Source: Streptococcus hyovaginalis DSM 12219
GTDB taxonomy: Bacteria > Bacillota > Bacilli > Lactobacillales > Streptococcaceae
DNA: 64,000 nt
Direction of reading: 5' to 3'
Assembly: GCF_000420785.1 (NCBI RefSeq)
Contig: NZ_ATVP01000010.1
Location: 1 to 64,000 of the forward strand
Part shown: positions 18,691 through 27,935 of the stretch, in pieces
Layout: every line of letters begins with the position of its first letter
Position numbering within the stretch: position 1 is the stretch's first letter
Position numbers and translations under genes: made by a program
The notes under the pieces: generated by a model
The model's input: the letters and a program-made list of their open reading frames with translations, nothing else
The model's database searches: none
Told to the model about the DNA's origin: nothing

Positions 18691-18726
18691 AACAGCCCTG
18701 TACCTTTTTTAAAGGACAGGGCTGTT
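18691..18726. terminator. Bidirectional terminator between the permease and the CDF-like gene
   Basis: An 11-bp stem (18691-18701 with 18716-18726) with an inner CCTT/AAGG extension and a T/A-rich loop, placed between convergent genes. Confidence 0.7.
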
Positions 18727-18750
18727 ATATTATCAATTCATTACTCATGC

Positions 18751-19653
18751 TTAAAAGGCAAATTCAATCGTAACGTGCTCGAAAGTATCTTGTAAATCTG
18801 CCATCAAAACAGGCTTAAGCGTCACAGCTTGGGCTATTAAGTCTGAATCAGATGGATCAAGAATATGAACCCGAATCGTAATATGTGTCCCCTGTTTATA
18901 AATGAAGATATCTAACTCGTGATACTGCTTATTAAAATGAGATTGGAAAATATCGTGAGTTGCAGGGACGATCTGCTTATGCTGGATCGGTGACTGGGTA
19001 AACTCCTTGAAGGAATCTGTTAGCACTTTCAGTGGCTCCTTGTAAGAAAATAACACCAAGACCAGTGTGATAAAAAAGTCAGCAGTATAATGCAAGAATC
19101 CAAGAGAGCTGTGGATAGGGATTAATTTTAAGAATAAAATAGCGATACCAACACCAGCCGAGATAAAGCCATCTATAAAATTCCCTTTACTTTCTGCAGC
19201 GATGATTGTCGAGAGGTCATTAATTTGACGATTTTTTTGAAGGTTATAAAAACCCAATCCAAAACAAAGCACCACCATGGTGATAGTATAGGGTAAAATT
19301 AGCCCAGTTTCAGCGACATCTCCCTTTCCCTCAGCAAAATAAGCGTAAGCAGAAGCACTTGTCTCCAAAAGGGTGATGATAAGTAGCATGAGTGTTGCAA
19401 TAGACTTTAAAATACCATAGAGGGGTTCTAAAAAGTACATGCCATTTGGAAAGGTTTCTGTTTTTCGGTGACTATTTTTAGAAATAAAAACCGCAGAAAG
19501 TGTTGAAATAAAGGCGATTAGTGAAAAAACACCATCAAGCAACAAGGCATTCAAATCGGTGATGATATAAACAATTAGACCAGCAAGCCCAATAATAAAA
19601 TTACCAATGGTTGATACAATTAATGATTGCCGTTCAACACGTTTTTGATTCAT
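18751..19653 (-). CDS. Cation diffusion facilitator-like membrane transporter
   Basis: A 300-residue protein with about six transmembrane helices and a C-terminal cytoplasmic domain, the layout of the CDF (zinc, iron or manganese efflux) family. Helix 2 keeps one metal-site Asp (ALLLDGVFSL), but the second expected Asp four residues on is Ser. Helix 5 reads SKGNFIDG, keeping the Asp but lacking the His of the usual H-x3-D. The metal site is therefore altered and the substrate uncertain. A GAGGAGG ribosome binding site precedes the ATG. Confidence 0.75.
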   Translation of the reverse strand: MNQKRVERQSLIVSTIGNFIIGLAGLIVYIITDLNALLLDGVFSLIAFISTLSAVFISKNSHRKTETFPNGMYFLEPLYGILKSIATLMLLIITLLETSASAYAYFAEGKGDVAETGLILPYTITMVVLCFGLGFYNLQKNRQINDLSTIIAAESKGNFIDGFISAGVGIAILFLKLIPIHSSLGFLHYTADFFITLVLVLFSYKEPLKVLTDSFKEFTQSPIQHKQIVPATHDIFQSHFNKQYHELDIFIYKQGTHITIRVHILDPSDSDLIAQAVTLKPVLMADLQDTFEHVTIEFAF

Positions 19654-19910
19654 AAGCCCTCCTCGAAAATAGTATCACACTTATTATAACAACAGAGGAA
19701 AGTGATTTCAATACCAATCTAGCTAGTCATGGTAAAGGCACTACAAGAGACTTACAGCTAAATTTGGTTAGTTTTGATGATAAAGATTATGTTGGAACTT
19801 CGTCCTTATCATTTGGCTAGTGTGTGATGAATAGTGTCTACAGTTATATCTGACTCCTTATAGTCAAAGTGGGAGTTTCCTGTATTTTATGGCGATACCT
19901 TACTAAGACA

Positions 19911-19940
19911 TCAAAAAAACCAAGCGATTAGACTTGGTTT
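19911..19940 (-). terminator. Terminator of the nrdHIEF operon
   Basis: On the minus strand, an 8-bp stem (19933-19940 with 19917-19924) is followed by an uninterrupted T-run, just after the nrdF stop. Confidence 0.85.
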
Positions 19941-19948
19941 TGGGGAAG

Positions 19949-20914
19949 TTAACATCCCATATTATAATCATCATCCTGCATGGCTTCAACAGTTCCAAGG
20001 AGGTAGCCATTACCAACCTGACTAAAGAAGTCATGGTTAGATGTTCCTGTTGAGATACCATTCATGACAATTGGGTTGACATCGTTAGCAGTATCTGGGA
20101 AAAGAGGGTCTTGTCCCAAGTTCATGAGGGCCTTGTTGGCATTGTAACGTAGGAAAGTCATGACTTCCTCGGTCCATCCGACACTATCATAAAGCGTCTC
20201 GGTATACTTTTCTTCATTCTCGTAAAGGGTGTAGAGAAGATCATACATCCACTCACGGAATTCCTCTTGCTTGTCTTCAGACAATTCGTTAAAGCCTAAT
20301 TGAAATTTGTAACCAATATAAGTACCGTGAACAGACTCGTCGCGAATAATTAATTTGATAATCTCAGCTACATTAGGTAGTTTATTATTCCCTAAATAAT
20401 AAAGAGGCGTGAAGAAACCAGAATAAAAGAGGAAGGTTTCAAGGAAGGTAGAAGCGACTTTCTTTTGGAGAGCATCACCATTTTTGTAGATTTCATTAAT
20501 GATTTCAGCTTTTTTCTGGAGGTATTGGTTGGTATTGGTCCATTCAAAGATATCTTCAATCTCTTTTTTGGTATTCAATGTTGAGAAAATGGAAGAGTAA
20601 GATTTAGCATGGACTGATTCCATAAACTGAATGTTATTGAGGACAGCTTCTTCGTGAGGTGTACGAACATCAGCACGAATGGCCTCAACGCCAGATTCAG
20701 ATTGAAGGGTATCAAGTAAGGTAAGACCTCCGAAAACTTTACCAACCAAGTCTTTTTCTTGTGCAGATAATTTGCGCCAGTCATCGAGGTCGTTTGATAG
20801 TGGGATGCGGGTATCTAGCCAAAACTGTTCGGTCAACTTTTCCCAAGTGGATTTGTCAATAATATCTTCAATTTCATTCCAGTTAATGGCTGCGTAATAA
20901 GTGTTGTTAGACAT
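19949..20914 (-). CDS. nrdF: Class Ib ribonucleotide reductase, small (radical) subunit
   Basis: NrdF carries the dimanganese (or diiron)-tyrosyl radical cofactor used with NrdE to make deoxynucleotides aerobically. The 321-residue protein has the family helices: the start INWNEIED, the metal-ligand segment TLLDTLQSESG, and the ESVHAKSYSSIF segment containing ligand Glu and His and the radical-site Tyr. It ends in a short tail (DDDYNMGC) for docking to NrdE. It is the last gene of nrdH-nrdI-nrdE-nrdF, separated from nrdE by 166 bases that hold a hairpin. AAGGAG precedes the ATG. Confidence 0.95.
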   Translation of the reverse strand: MSNNTYYAAINWNEIEDIIDKSTWEKLTEQFWLDTRIPLSNDLDDWRKLSAQEKDLVGKVFGGLTLLDTLQSESGVEAIRADVRTPHEEAVLNNIQFMESVHAKSYSSIFSTLNTKKEIEDIFEWTNTNQYLQKKAEIINEIYKNGDALQKKVASTFLETFLFYSGFFTPLYYLGNNKLPNVAEIIKLIIRDESVHGTYIGYKFQLGFNELSEDKQEEFREWMYDLLYTLYENEEKYTETLYDSVGWTEEVMTFLRYNANKALMNLGQDPLFPDTANDVNPIVMNGISTGTSNHDFFSQVGNGYLLGTVEAMQDDDYNMGC

Positions 20915-20970
20915 GGAGACTCCTTAAAACAGATAATAAAACATTACCCTTATAGTTTAACATAAACAAG

Positions 20971-20996
20971 CAGCCAACTTCAAAATAAGTTGGCTG
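20971..20996 (-). repeat. Intercistronic hairpin between nrdE and nrdF
   Basis: A perfect 10-bp inverted repeat (20971-20980 with 20987-20996) around a 6-base loop. It has no T-run on the minus strand, so it more likely stabilises the upstream nrdHIE mRNA or marks a processing site than terminates. Confidence 0.6.
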
Positions 20997-21080
20997 AAAG
21001 TGAGTAAGATTTAAAAATCATTTATTAATGCGGTAATGGTATTAATGAATGGTAACTAATCGTAACATGTGATCATTTTA

Positions 21081-23243
21081 CTAGATGACACAAGATTCAC
21101 ATTGGTTGGCTCCAACTTCATCACCGTCGTCTGTGTAAGTACGGACATAGTAGATTGATTTTACGCCTTTGTTGAAAGCATAGTTACGTAGGATAGAAAG
21201 GTCACGAGTTGTTTGTTTGGTGTCAGTACCTTTCCATTCGTAGAGCCCAGTTGGTATTTCACTACGCATGAATAGCGTTAATGACAAGCCTTGGTCAACG
21301 TGCTCGGTCGCAGCAGCGTAGACATCGATGACTTTACGCATATCCATATCATAGGCAGACTTGTAGTAGGGGATAGTGTCTGTTGACAATCCAGCCGCTG
21401 GGTAATAGATTTTACCAATTTTTTTCTCTTGACGCTCTTCGATACGTTGTGTAATCGGATGGATAGAAGCAGAAACATCGTTAATGTAAGAGATAGAGCC
21501 ATTAGGTGCAACAGCTAAGCGGTTTTGGTGGTAAAGGCCATCAGCCATAACAGCTTGACGTAACGCTTCCCAATCTTCAGCTTGAGGAATGAAATGGTCT
21601 TTAAAGAGGTCTTTGACAAGATCTGATTTTGGCACAAAGTTACCAGTCACATATTTATCAAAATAGGTACCATCAGCATATTTTGATTTTTCAAAACCAA
21701 CAAAAGTTGTCTGGCGCTCACGAGCGATCTCATTGGAGGCTACAAGAGTCCAGTAGTTAAGCAACATGAAGTAAATATCCGTAAACTCGATTGATTCTGG
21801 GCTACCGTATTCAATGTGTTGTTGTGCAAGGAAAGAGTGGAGTCCCATAGCACCAAGACCAAAGGTATGTGCTTGATCGTTACCGTTTTTGATCGATGGA
21901 ACAGCCTCAATACTTGATGAATCAGTGACAAAGGTAAGCGCACGTGTCATGGCTTTAATAGAACGACCGAAGTCAGGTGAGGTCATCATATTAACAACAT
22001 TGGTTGATCCAAGGTTACATGAGATATCTGTTCCCATAGAAAGATAGTTTTGCCCGTCGTCAATCAGACTTGGTTTTTGAACTTGAAGAATTTCTGAACA
22101 CAAGTTGGACATGATGATTTTACCATCAATTGGATTTGAGCGATTGGCTGTGTCGACATTGACGATATAAGGGTAGCCTGATTCTTGCTGTAATTTAGAA
22201 ATTTCTGTCTCCAAATCGCGAGCTTTGATTTTGGTTTTATCAATCTTAGGATTAGCAACTAACTCATCGTATTTTTCTGTAATGTCAATATAGTTAAACG
22301 GAATGCCGTACTCTTTTTCAACACTATACGGGCTGAAGAGGTACATGTCTTCATTTTTGCGTGCTAATTCGTAGAATTTATCCGGAACGGTCACACCCAG
22401 TGAGAGGGTTTTGACACGAACTTTTTCATCGGCATTTTCTTTTTTAGTGGATAGAAAGGCGATGATATCTGGATGAAAGACGTTTAGGTAAACGACACCA
22501 GCTCCCTGACGTTGTCCTAACTGGTTAGAGTAAGAAAAACTGTCTTCGAAGAGTTTCATGACAGGAACCACACCAGAAGCTGCACCAGCAAATCCTTTGA
22601 TTGGAGCGCCTGCTTCACGAAGGTTTGAAAGGGAAATCCCGACACCACCACCGATACGAGAAAGTTGAAGAGCGGAATTGATAGAACGACCAATCGAGTT
22701 CATATCATCAGTCACTTGGATCAAGAAACACGATACCAATTCTCCACGACGGCTACGACCAGCATTTAAGAACGAAGGTGTTGCTGGTTGGTAACGTTGA
22801 TTGATCATTTCCTTGGCCAAATCACGAGCTAGTTCTTCATTTCCATCGGCAAAATAGAGAGCATTGAAAAGGACGCGGTCTTCCATGCTTTCCAAATAAA
22901 ACTCGCCATCATTTGTTTTAAGGGCGTATTGTTGATGGAATTTATAAGCAGCCATAAATGACTTGAATTGGAAGTTTTCGTTTTTTAACTCCTGAGCTAA
23001 TGACTCGATAAATGCTTGGCTATATTTTTGGATAAAACCAGTCTCGATATAGTCATTTTCAATTAAGAAATTAATTTTCTCAGTGATAGAAGAAAAAGGC
23101 ATCATATTAGGTTTGACATTTTCTTCAAAGAAGGCAGCAAGAGCTTCCTTATCCTTGTGTAAAGGAATTTGACCATTAACAGGACGATTAATTTCGTTAT
23201 TTAAACGAAAGTAGGTGACATTTCCTAAATCTTTAAGACTCAT
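21081..23243 (-). CDS. nrdE: Class Ib ribonucleotide reductase, large (catalytic) subunit
   Basis: NrdE reduces ribonucleoside diphosphates using the radical from NrdF and electrons from NrdH. The 720-residue protein shows the radical-enzyme core: the first active-site Cys in ELVSCFLIQV, the second in NLCSEILQ, the substrate-binding GGGVGISLSNLR, and the C-terminal redox pair C-E-S-C. It lacks an N-terminal ATP-cone, as is typical for class Ib. The start overlaps nrdI by 11 bases. Confidence 0.97.
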   Translation of the reverse strand: MSLKDLGNVTYFRLNNEINRPVNGQIPLHKDKEALAAFFEENVKPNMMPFSSITEKINFLIENDYIETGFIQKYSQAFIESLAQELKNENFQFKSFMAAYKFHQQYALKTNDGEFYLESMEDRVLFNALYFADGNEELARDLAKEMINQRYQPATPSFLNAGRSRRGELVSCFLIQVTDDMNSIGRSINSALQLSRIGGGVGISLSNLREAGAPIKGFAGAASGVVPVMKLFEDSFSYSNQLGQRQGAGVVYLNVFHPDIIAFLSTKKENADEKVRVKTLSLGVTVPDKFYELARKNEDMYLFSPYSVEKEYGIPFNYIDITEKYDELVANPKIDKTKIKARDLETEISKLQQESGYPYIVNVDTANRSNPIDGKIIMSNLCSEILQVQKPSLIDDGQNYLSMGTDISCNLGSTNVVNMMTSPDFGRSIKAMTRALTFVTDSSSIEAVPSIKNGNDQAHTFGLGAMGLHSFLAQQHIEYGSPESIEFTDIYFMLLNYWTLVASNEIARERQTTFVGFEKSKYADGTYFDKYVTGNFVPKSDLVKDLFKDHFIPQAEDWEALRQAVMADGLYHQNRLAVAPNGSISYINDVSASIHPITQRIEERQEKKIGKIYYPAAGLSTDTIPYYKSAYDMDMRKVIDVYAAATEHVDQGLSLTLFMRSEIPTGLYEWKGTDTKQTTRDLSILRNYAFNKGVKSIYYVRTYTDDGDEVGANQCESCVI

Positions 23244-23598
23244 TTCTTAGTATTCCTTTTACTGTATTAATATCTGCCTCAGTTCCGTTAAATTCTAGCT
23301 CATATAATAGCGGCAAGTGATATTCTTGCGATAGCTCTCGGGCTTCACGACAAAAGTCGGTACCAAAATTACGATTGCCGATACCAATAATGCCTCGACA
23401 GAATGTTTGGTTTTCTACTAAAAAATCTTCGACAAAATCAAAGTTGTCGTTGTAAGTAGGCAGAATTAAAATAAACGGCTCTGATAACAGAGGACTTTGC
23501 CCAACTGGGGATAACTCTACGATAACCTCTGATGGTAGATCAAGTTTTTGAATAAACCGTTTGGTTTGACCAGTCAGAGTATGAAAAGCAACTTTCAT
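23233..23598 (-). CDS. nrdI: Flavodoxin-like NrdI, activator of NrdF
   Basis: NrdI is the FMN protein that supplies the oxidant for assembling the Mn2-tyrosyl radical in NrdF. The 121-residue protein has an N-terminal phosphate loop (TLTGQTKRF), the PTYND loop after the third strand, and the RGIIGIGNRNFGTDFC motif typical of NrdI. It lies 13 bases after nrdH and overlaps nrdE. Its place inside the operon makes the whole cofactor-assembly set co-expressed. Confidence 0.9.
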   Translation of the reverse strand: MKVAFHTLTGQTKRFIQKLDLPSEVIVELSPVGQSPLLSEPFILILPTYNDNFDFVEDFLVENQTFCRGIIGIGNRNFGTDFCREARELSQEYHLPLLYELEFNGTEADINTVKGILRNES

Positions 23599-23611
23599 AA
23601 GTAGAATAAGG

Positions 23612-23836
23612 TTAGACGATTTCTTTTAGTTTTGCAGGTTGAAAACCAGAAAAAACCATATCTCCAGCTTGGATAACAGGTGCTGCTGCGAAACCTAAAC
23701 TTTTGACGTATTCCACTTGTTCTGGTTGCTCGTCAATATTGATCTCCACAAATTCAACCCCTTCTTTTTCAAGGAATTTTTTAGTCATTTTGCATTGCAT
23801 ACAATTGTTTTTTGAAAAAATAGTGATGTTACTCAT
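23612..23836 (-). CDS. nrdH: Glutaredoxin-like electron donor NrdH
   Basis: NrdH is a small redoxin that reduces NrdE. Starting at the ATG complementary to 23836, which sits behind AGGAGAG, gives 74 residues; a longer upstream frame adds 27 residues with no homology and is rejected. The redox motif is C-M-Q-C (from ITIFSKNNCMQCKMTK), and the second half has the NrdH-typical APVIQAGDMVFSGFQP. It is the first gene of the nrdHIEF operon, downstream of paired NrdR-like boxes. Confidence 0.94.
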   Translation of the reverse strand: MSNITIFSKNNCMQCKMTKKFLEKEGVEFVEINIDEQPEQVEYVKSLGFAAAPVIQAGDMVFSGFQPAKLKEIV

Positions 23837-23911
23837 TGTTGTCTCTCCTTTTTTAATACCTACATAGCATACCCAAAATTGATCTAAAAAGCAATAAATT
23901 TTGACCAAAAA

Positions 23912-23958
23912 ACACAAAATATAGTTATAAGATTTTACGATACCCCAATATATTGTGT
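23912..23958 (-). promoter_or_regulatory. Paired NrdR-box-like operators for nrdHIEF
   Basis: Two 16-base sites resemble the NrdR consensus ACACTATATATAGTGT: ACACAAAATATAGTTA at 23912-23927 and CCCCAATATATTGTGT at 23943-23958. Their starts are 31 bases apart, about three helical turns, the arrangement known for NrdR dimers on class Ib nrd promoters. They lie upstream of nrdH. Confidence 0.7.
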
Positions 23959-24155
23959 TACTATTGCTAGGTGATAAACCGCAGAGAGACTCAGTTTGAG
24001 TGACTTTTAATTGGAGAAATGCCCAATTTTAGAATAGGCATGAGTAAGATTATTTTAGATTTTATAAAATACTTTAATCAGAGGTTCCTTCATAGATAGA
24101 ATGCAAAACCCATAGAAAAAATCTTGGAAATTTTCTTATAGGAGACTATAAAATA

Positions 24156-24184
24156 TTGAAAAATAAATAGGCTTGTGTTATAAT
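24156..24184 (+). promoter_or_regulatory. Promoter of ptsHI
   Basis: TTGAAA (24156-24161), a 17-base spacer and TATAAT (24179-24184). The ribosome binding site AAAAAAGGAG follows before ptsH. I found no clear catabolite-responsive element. Confidence 0.75.
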
Positions 24185-24249
24185 CAAAAATTGTAAGGGT
24201 TATCATAGGTGACTCAAAAAATTAATATAGAGAAAAAAGGAGAACCATC

Positions 24250-24513
24250 ATGGCTTCTAAAGATTTTCACATTGTAGCAGAAACAGGTATTCATGCTCGT
24301 CCAGCAACTTTGCTTGTACAAACAGCTAGCAAATTTGCTTCAGATATCACTCTTGATTACAAAGGAAAAGCTGTTAACCTTAAATCAATCATGGGTGTTA
24401 TGAGTCTTGGTGTAGGTCAAGGTGCTGACGTTACTATTTCTGCTGAAGGTGCAGATGCTGACGACGCTCTTGCAGCAATCGAAGAAACAATGACAAAAGA
24501 AGGATTGGCATAA
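24250..24513 (+). CDS. ptsH: Phosphocarrier protein HPr
   Basis: HPr passes phosphate from Enzyme I to sugar-specific Enzyme II proteins and, phosphorylated on serine, is the CcpA co-repressor. The 87-residue protein has the phospho-acceptor His15 in GIHARPAT and the regulatory Ser46 in [11 protein letters not shown]. Codon use is strongly biased, as expected for a highly expressed gene. ptsI follows after 2 bases. Confidence 0.97.
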
Positions 24514-24515
24514 AA

Positions 24516-26240
24516 ATGACAGAAATGCTTAAAGGAATTGCAGCATCTGACGGTGTTGCCGTTGCAAAAGCATATCTATTGGTTCAACCGGATTTGTCAT
24601 TTGAAACGGTTTCAGTTTCAGATACAGATGCAGAAGAAGCTCGTCTGGATGCAGCTCTAGCGGCGTCACAAGACGAGCTTTCTGTTATCCGCGAAAAAGC
24701 CGTAGATACGCTTGGCGAAGAAGCCGCAGCCGTATTTGATGCTCACTTGATGGTTCTTGCTGACCCAGAAATGATTGGTCAAATCAAAGAAACCATTCGT
24801 GCAAAACAGTTCAATGCTGAGGCAGGATTAAAAGAAGTTACAGATATGTTTGTAACCCTCTTTGAAGGTATGGAAGACAACCCATACATGCAAGAACGTG
24901 CGGCAGATATTCGTGACGTTGCAAAACGTGTTTTGGCTCACCTTCTTGGTGTTAAGTTGCCAAACCCAGCAACCATCAATGAAGAGTCAATCGTTATTGC
25001 GCATGACTTGACACCATCAGATACAGCTCAATTGAACAAACAGTTTGTAAAAGCTTTTGTTACAAACATTGGTGGTCGTACAAGTCACTCAGCCATTATG
25101 GCACGTACGCTTGAAATTGCAGCGGTTCTTGGTACAAATAATATTACTGAGCTTGTCAAAGATGGTGATGTCTTGGCCGTTAACGGTATCACTGGTGAAG
25201 TGATCATTAACCCAAGTCAAGAAGAAATTGCTGCCTTCAAAGAAGCTGGTGAAGCTTACGCTAAGCAAAAAGCTGAATGGGTACTTCTCAAAGATGCGCA
25301 AACAGTAACTGCTGATGGTAAACACTTTGAGTTAGCTGCTAACATCGGTACACCAAAAGACGTTGAAGGTGTTAACGATAATGGTGCTGAGGCTGTTGGT
25401 CTCTACCGTACAGAATTCCTCTATATGGATTCTCAAGATTTCCCTACTGAGGATGAGCAGTATGAAGCTTATAAAGCAGTACTTGAAGGTATGAATGGTA
25501 AGCCAGTTGTGGTTCGTACGATGGATATCGGTGGTGATAAGGAACTTCCTTACTTCGATCTTCCACATGAAATGAACCCATTCCTTGGTTTCCGTGCGCT
25601 TCGTATCTCTATTTCTGAGACTGGTGACCAAATGTTCCGTACACAGATTCGTGCCCTTCTTCGTGCATCTGTACATGGACAATTGCGTATCATGTTCCCT
25701 ATGGTTGCTCTTCTTAAAGAGTTCCGTGCAGCGAAAGCAGTCTTTGATGAAGAAAAAGCTAATTTGCTCTCTGAAGGTGTAGCGGTAGCTGATGATATCC
25801 AAGTTGGTATCATGATTGAGATTCCAGCAGCGGCTATGCTTGCTGATCAGTTCGCGAAAGAAGTTGATTTCTTCTCAATTGGAACAAACGATCTTATCCA
25901 ATACACAATGGCAGCAGATCGTATGAACGAACAAGTGTCGTACCTTTACCAACCTTACAACCCATCTATCCTTCGCTTGATTAACAACGTTATTAAGGCT
26001 GCACACGCAGAAGGCAAGTGGGCTGGTATGTGTGGTGAAATGGCTGGTGACCAACAAGCTGTACCACTTCTAGTTGGTATGGGTCTGGATGAGTTCTCAA
26101 TGAGTGCAACATCTGTTCTTCGTACACGTAGCCTTATGAAAACACTTGACACAGCTAAAATGGCAGAATATGCTAATCGTGCATTGACAGAATGTTCTAC
26201 AGCTGAAGAAGTTCTTGAACTTCAAAAAGAGTACTTATAA
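24516..26240 (+). CDS. ptsI: Phosphoenolpyruvate-protein phosphotransferase (Enzyme I)
   Basis: Enzyme I takes phosphate from phosphoenolpyruvate and gives it to HPr. The 574-residue protein has the phosphohistidine motif [12 protein letters not shown] (His at residue 191), the PEP-binding barrel signatures ([10 protein letters not shown] and [19 protein letters not shown]) and the C-terminal CGEMAGD motif with the catalytic Cys. It is co-transcribed with ptsH and its ribosome binding site lies inside the ptsH 3' end. A small terminator follows. Confidence 0.97.
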   Translation: MTEMLKGIAASDGVAVAKAYLLVQPDLSFETVSVSDTDAEEARLDAALAASQDELSVIREKAVDTLGEEAAAVFDAHLMVLADPEMIGQIKETIRAKQFNAEAGLKEVTDMFVTLFEGMEDNPYMQERAADIRDVAKRVLAHLLGVKLPNPATINEESIVIAHDLTPSDTAQLNKQFVKAFVTNIGGRTSHSAIMARTLEIAAVLGTNNITELVKDGDVLAVNGITGEVIINPSQEEIAAFKEAGEAYAKQKAEWVLLKDAQTVTADGKHFELAANIGTPKDVEGVNDNGAEAVGLYRTEFLYMDSQDFPTEDEQYEAYKAVLEGMNGKPVVVRTMDIGGDKELPYFDLPHEMNPFLGFRALRISISETGDQMFRTQIRALLRASVHGQLRIMFPMVALLKEFRAAKAVFDEEKANLLSEGVAVADDIQVGIMIEIPAAAMLADQFAKEVDFFSIGTNDLIQYTMAADRMNEQVSYLYQPYNPSILRLINNVIKAAHAEGKWAGMCGEMAGDQQAVPLLVGMGLDEFSMSATSVLRTRSLMKTLDTAKMAEYANRALTECSTAEEVLELQKEYL

Positions 26241-26254
26241 GATAAGTAACTAAG

Positions 26255-26273
26255 AAGAGGGCGACCTCTTTTT
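26255..26273 (+). terminator. Terminator of ptsHI
   Basis: A 6-bp GC-rich stem (26255-26260 with 26265-26270), GCGA tetraloop, then T-run. Confidence 0.7.
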
Positions 26274-26331
26274 AGTTTATGTGAATGATGAAATAAAATA
26301 CGAATTTTCTGACATTTTACGTACCAAATAA

Positions 26332-26359
26332 TTGAATTCCCAAAATAAAGTGCTAGAAT
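26332..26359 (+). promoter_or_regulatory. Promoter of gapN
   Basis: TTGAAT (26332-26337), a 16-base spacer and TAGAAT (26354-26359), 32 bases before the gapN start. Confidence 0.55.
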
Positions 26360-26391
26360 AGAGATTATACTAATGAAAAGGAGGCAAGAAT

Positions 26392-27819
26392 TTGCCTAAA
26401 CAATATAAAAATTATGTGAATGGAGAATGGAAACTCTCTGATAATGAGATTACTATTTATGCTCCAGCAGATGGCGAGGAATTAGGATCTGTACCCGCTA
26501 TGAGTCAAGAGGAGGTTGACGCTGTTTATGCTTCATCTAAAGCAGCACTTCCAGCATGGCGTGCCTTATCTTATGTGGAACGTGCTTCCTACCTTCATAA
26601 GGTAGCTGATATTTTAGTACGTGATGCTGAGAAGATCGGTGCGATACTCTCTAAAGAGGTAGCAAAAGGCTATAAAGCAGCTGTTTCTGAAGTTGTACGT
26701 ACAGCAGACATCGTTCGTTTTGCAGCCGAAGAAGGTGTTCGCATGCAAGGTGAAGTTCTTGAGGGTGGTAGTTTTGAAGCGGCTAGCAAGAAAAAGATTG
26801 CGGTTGTTCGTCGTGAGCCAGTTGGTTTGGTCTTAGCGATTTCACCATTTAACTACCCTGTCAATTTAGCGGCATCTAAAATTGCCCCAGCTTTGATTGC
26901 AGGTAACGTTGTTGCCTTTAAACCACCAACGCAAGGATCAATTTCAGGCTTACTCTTGGCTGAAGTCTTTGTTGAAGCTGGTTTACCTGCTGGTGTCTTC
27001 AATACGATTACTGGTCGAGGATCTGTTATTGGCGATTACATCGTTGAGCATGAGGCTGTTAATTTCATCAACTTCACAGGATCAACACCTGTTGGTGAGC
27101 GTATTGGTAAAATGGCAGGTATGCGTCCAATCATGCTTGAACTTGGTGGTAAGGATTCGGCAATCGTTCTTGAAGATGCTGATCTTGAGAAAGCTGCCAA
27201 AGATATCGTTGCTGGTGGTTTGAGCTACTCAGGTCAACGTTGTACAGCTGTTAAACGCGTTCTTGTTGTCGATTCAGTTGCAGACGAGTTAGTTGGTCTT
27301 GTTAAGAAAAATATCGAAGCATTGACTGTTGGTATGCCAGAAGAGGATGCTGATATTACTCCTGTTATTGATGATAACTCAGCAGACTATATTGAAGGAC
27401 TTGTTAAGGATGCCCAAGAAAAAGGTGCGACTGAAGTAACACCTTTCAAACGTGATGGTAAGTTGCTTACGCCAACTCTCTTTGATAAGGTGACAACTGA
27501 TATGCGTCTTGCCTGGGAAGAGCCATTTGGCCCCGTACTTCCAATCATCCGTGTGTCTTCAGTAGAAGAAGCGATTGAGATTTCTAACAAATCGGAATAT
27601 GGCCTTCAAGCTTCTGTATTCACAAATGATTTCCCACTTGCTTTCTCCATTGCGGAAAAACTGGAAGTTGGTACTGTTCACATCAACAATAAAACACAAC
27701 GTGGTACAGATAATTTCCCATTCTTGGGAGCTAAGAAATCTGGTGCTGGTACACAAGGCGTTAAATACTCTATTGAAGCCATGACCACTGTTAAATCTGT
27801 AGTTTTTGATATTAAATAA
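26392..27819 (+). CDS. gapN: NADP-dependent non-phosphorylating glyceraldehyde-3-phosphate dehydrogenase
   Basis: GapN oxidises glyceraldehyde 3-phosphate directly to 3-phosphoglycerate and is a main NADPH source in streptococci. The 475-residue protein belongs to the aldehyde dehydrogenase superfamily. The catalytic Cys284 (SGQRCTAVKR) and general base Glu250 (LELGGKDSA) sit at the positions known for streptococcal GapN. The start is TTG at 26392 behind AAAAGGAGG; it gives the conserved N-terminus PKQYKNYVNGEWK, and no ATG is available nearby. It is a single-gene unit with its own terminator. Confidence 0.96.
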   Translation: MPKQYKNYVNGEWKLSDNEITIYAPADGEELGSVPAMSQEEVDAVYASSKAALPAWRALSYVERASYLHKVADILVRDAEKIGAILSKEVAKGYKAAVSEVVRTADIVRFAAEEGVRMQGEVLEGGSFEAASKKKIAVVRREPVGLVLAISPFNYPVNLAASKIAPALIAGNVVAFKPPTQGSISGLLLAEVFVEAGLPAGVFNTITGRGSVIGDYIVEHEAVNFINFTGSTPVGERIGKMAGMRPIMLELGGKDSAIVLEDADLEKAAKDIVAGGLSYSGQRCTAVKRVLVVDSVADELVGLVKKNIEALTVGMPEEDADITPVIDDNSADYIEGLVKDAQEKGATEVTPFKRDGKLLTPTLFDKVTTDMRLAWEEPFGPVLPIIRVSSVEEAIEISNKSEYGLQASVFTNDFPLAFSIAEKLEVGTVHINNKTQRGTDNFPFLGAKKSGAGTQGVKYSIEAMTTVKSVVFDIK

Positions 27820-27828
27820 TAGGCTGTA

Positions 27829-27860
27829 AAAGTCGTTCTCATTAAAGAGACGGCTTTTTT
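27829..27860 (+). terminator. Terminator of gapN
   Basis: A 9-bp stem with one bulged base and one G-U pair (27831-27840 with 27847-27855), then T-run. Confidence 0.75.
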
Positions 27861-27935
27861 ATGTTAAATGACTCTTGTATTTTCAAGGACTTTCCGTATA
27901 ATGATAAATGATAGTAGAGTTAGAGGAGATGTGAC

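Larger units (their letters stand above)
23837..24249. other. Divergent control region between nrdHIEF and ptsHI
   Basis: This 413-base region has no gene. It holds the NrdR-like boxes (23912-23958), a candidate nrdH promoter on the minus strand (TTGCTT, 17 bases, TATGCT) and the ptsH promoter (24156-24184). A small inverted repeat (TGCCCA...TAGGCA, about 24017-24041) has no assigned role. Confidence 0.6.

Noticed and set aside
24000..24249. CcpA catabolite-responsive element upstream of ptsH
   Set aside because: No sequence close enough to the TGNAANCGNTNNCA consensus was found by eye.
25332..25802. 156-residue minus-strand open frame inside ptsI
   Set aside because: Shadow frame opposite the conserved PEP-binding domain, with no start context.
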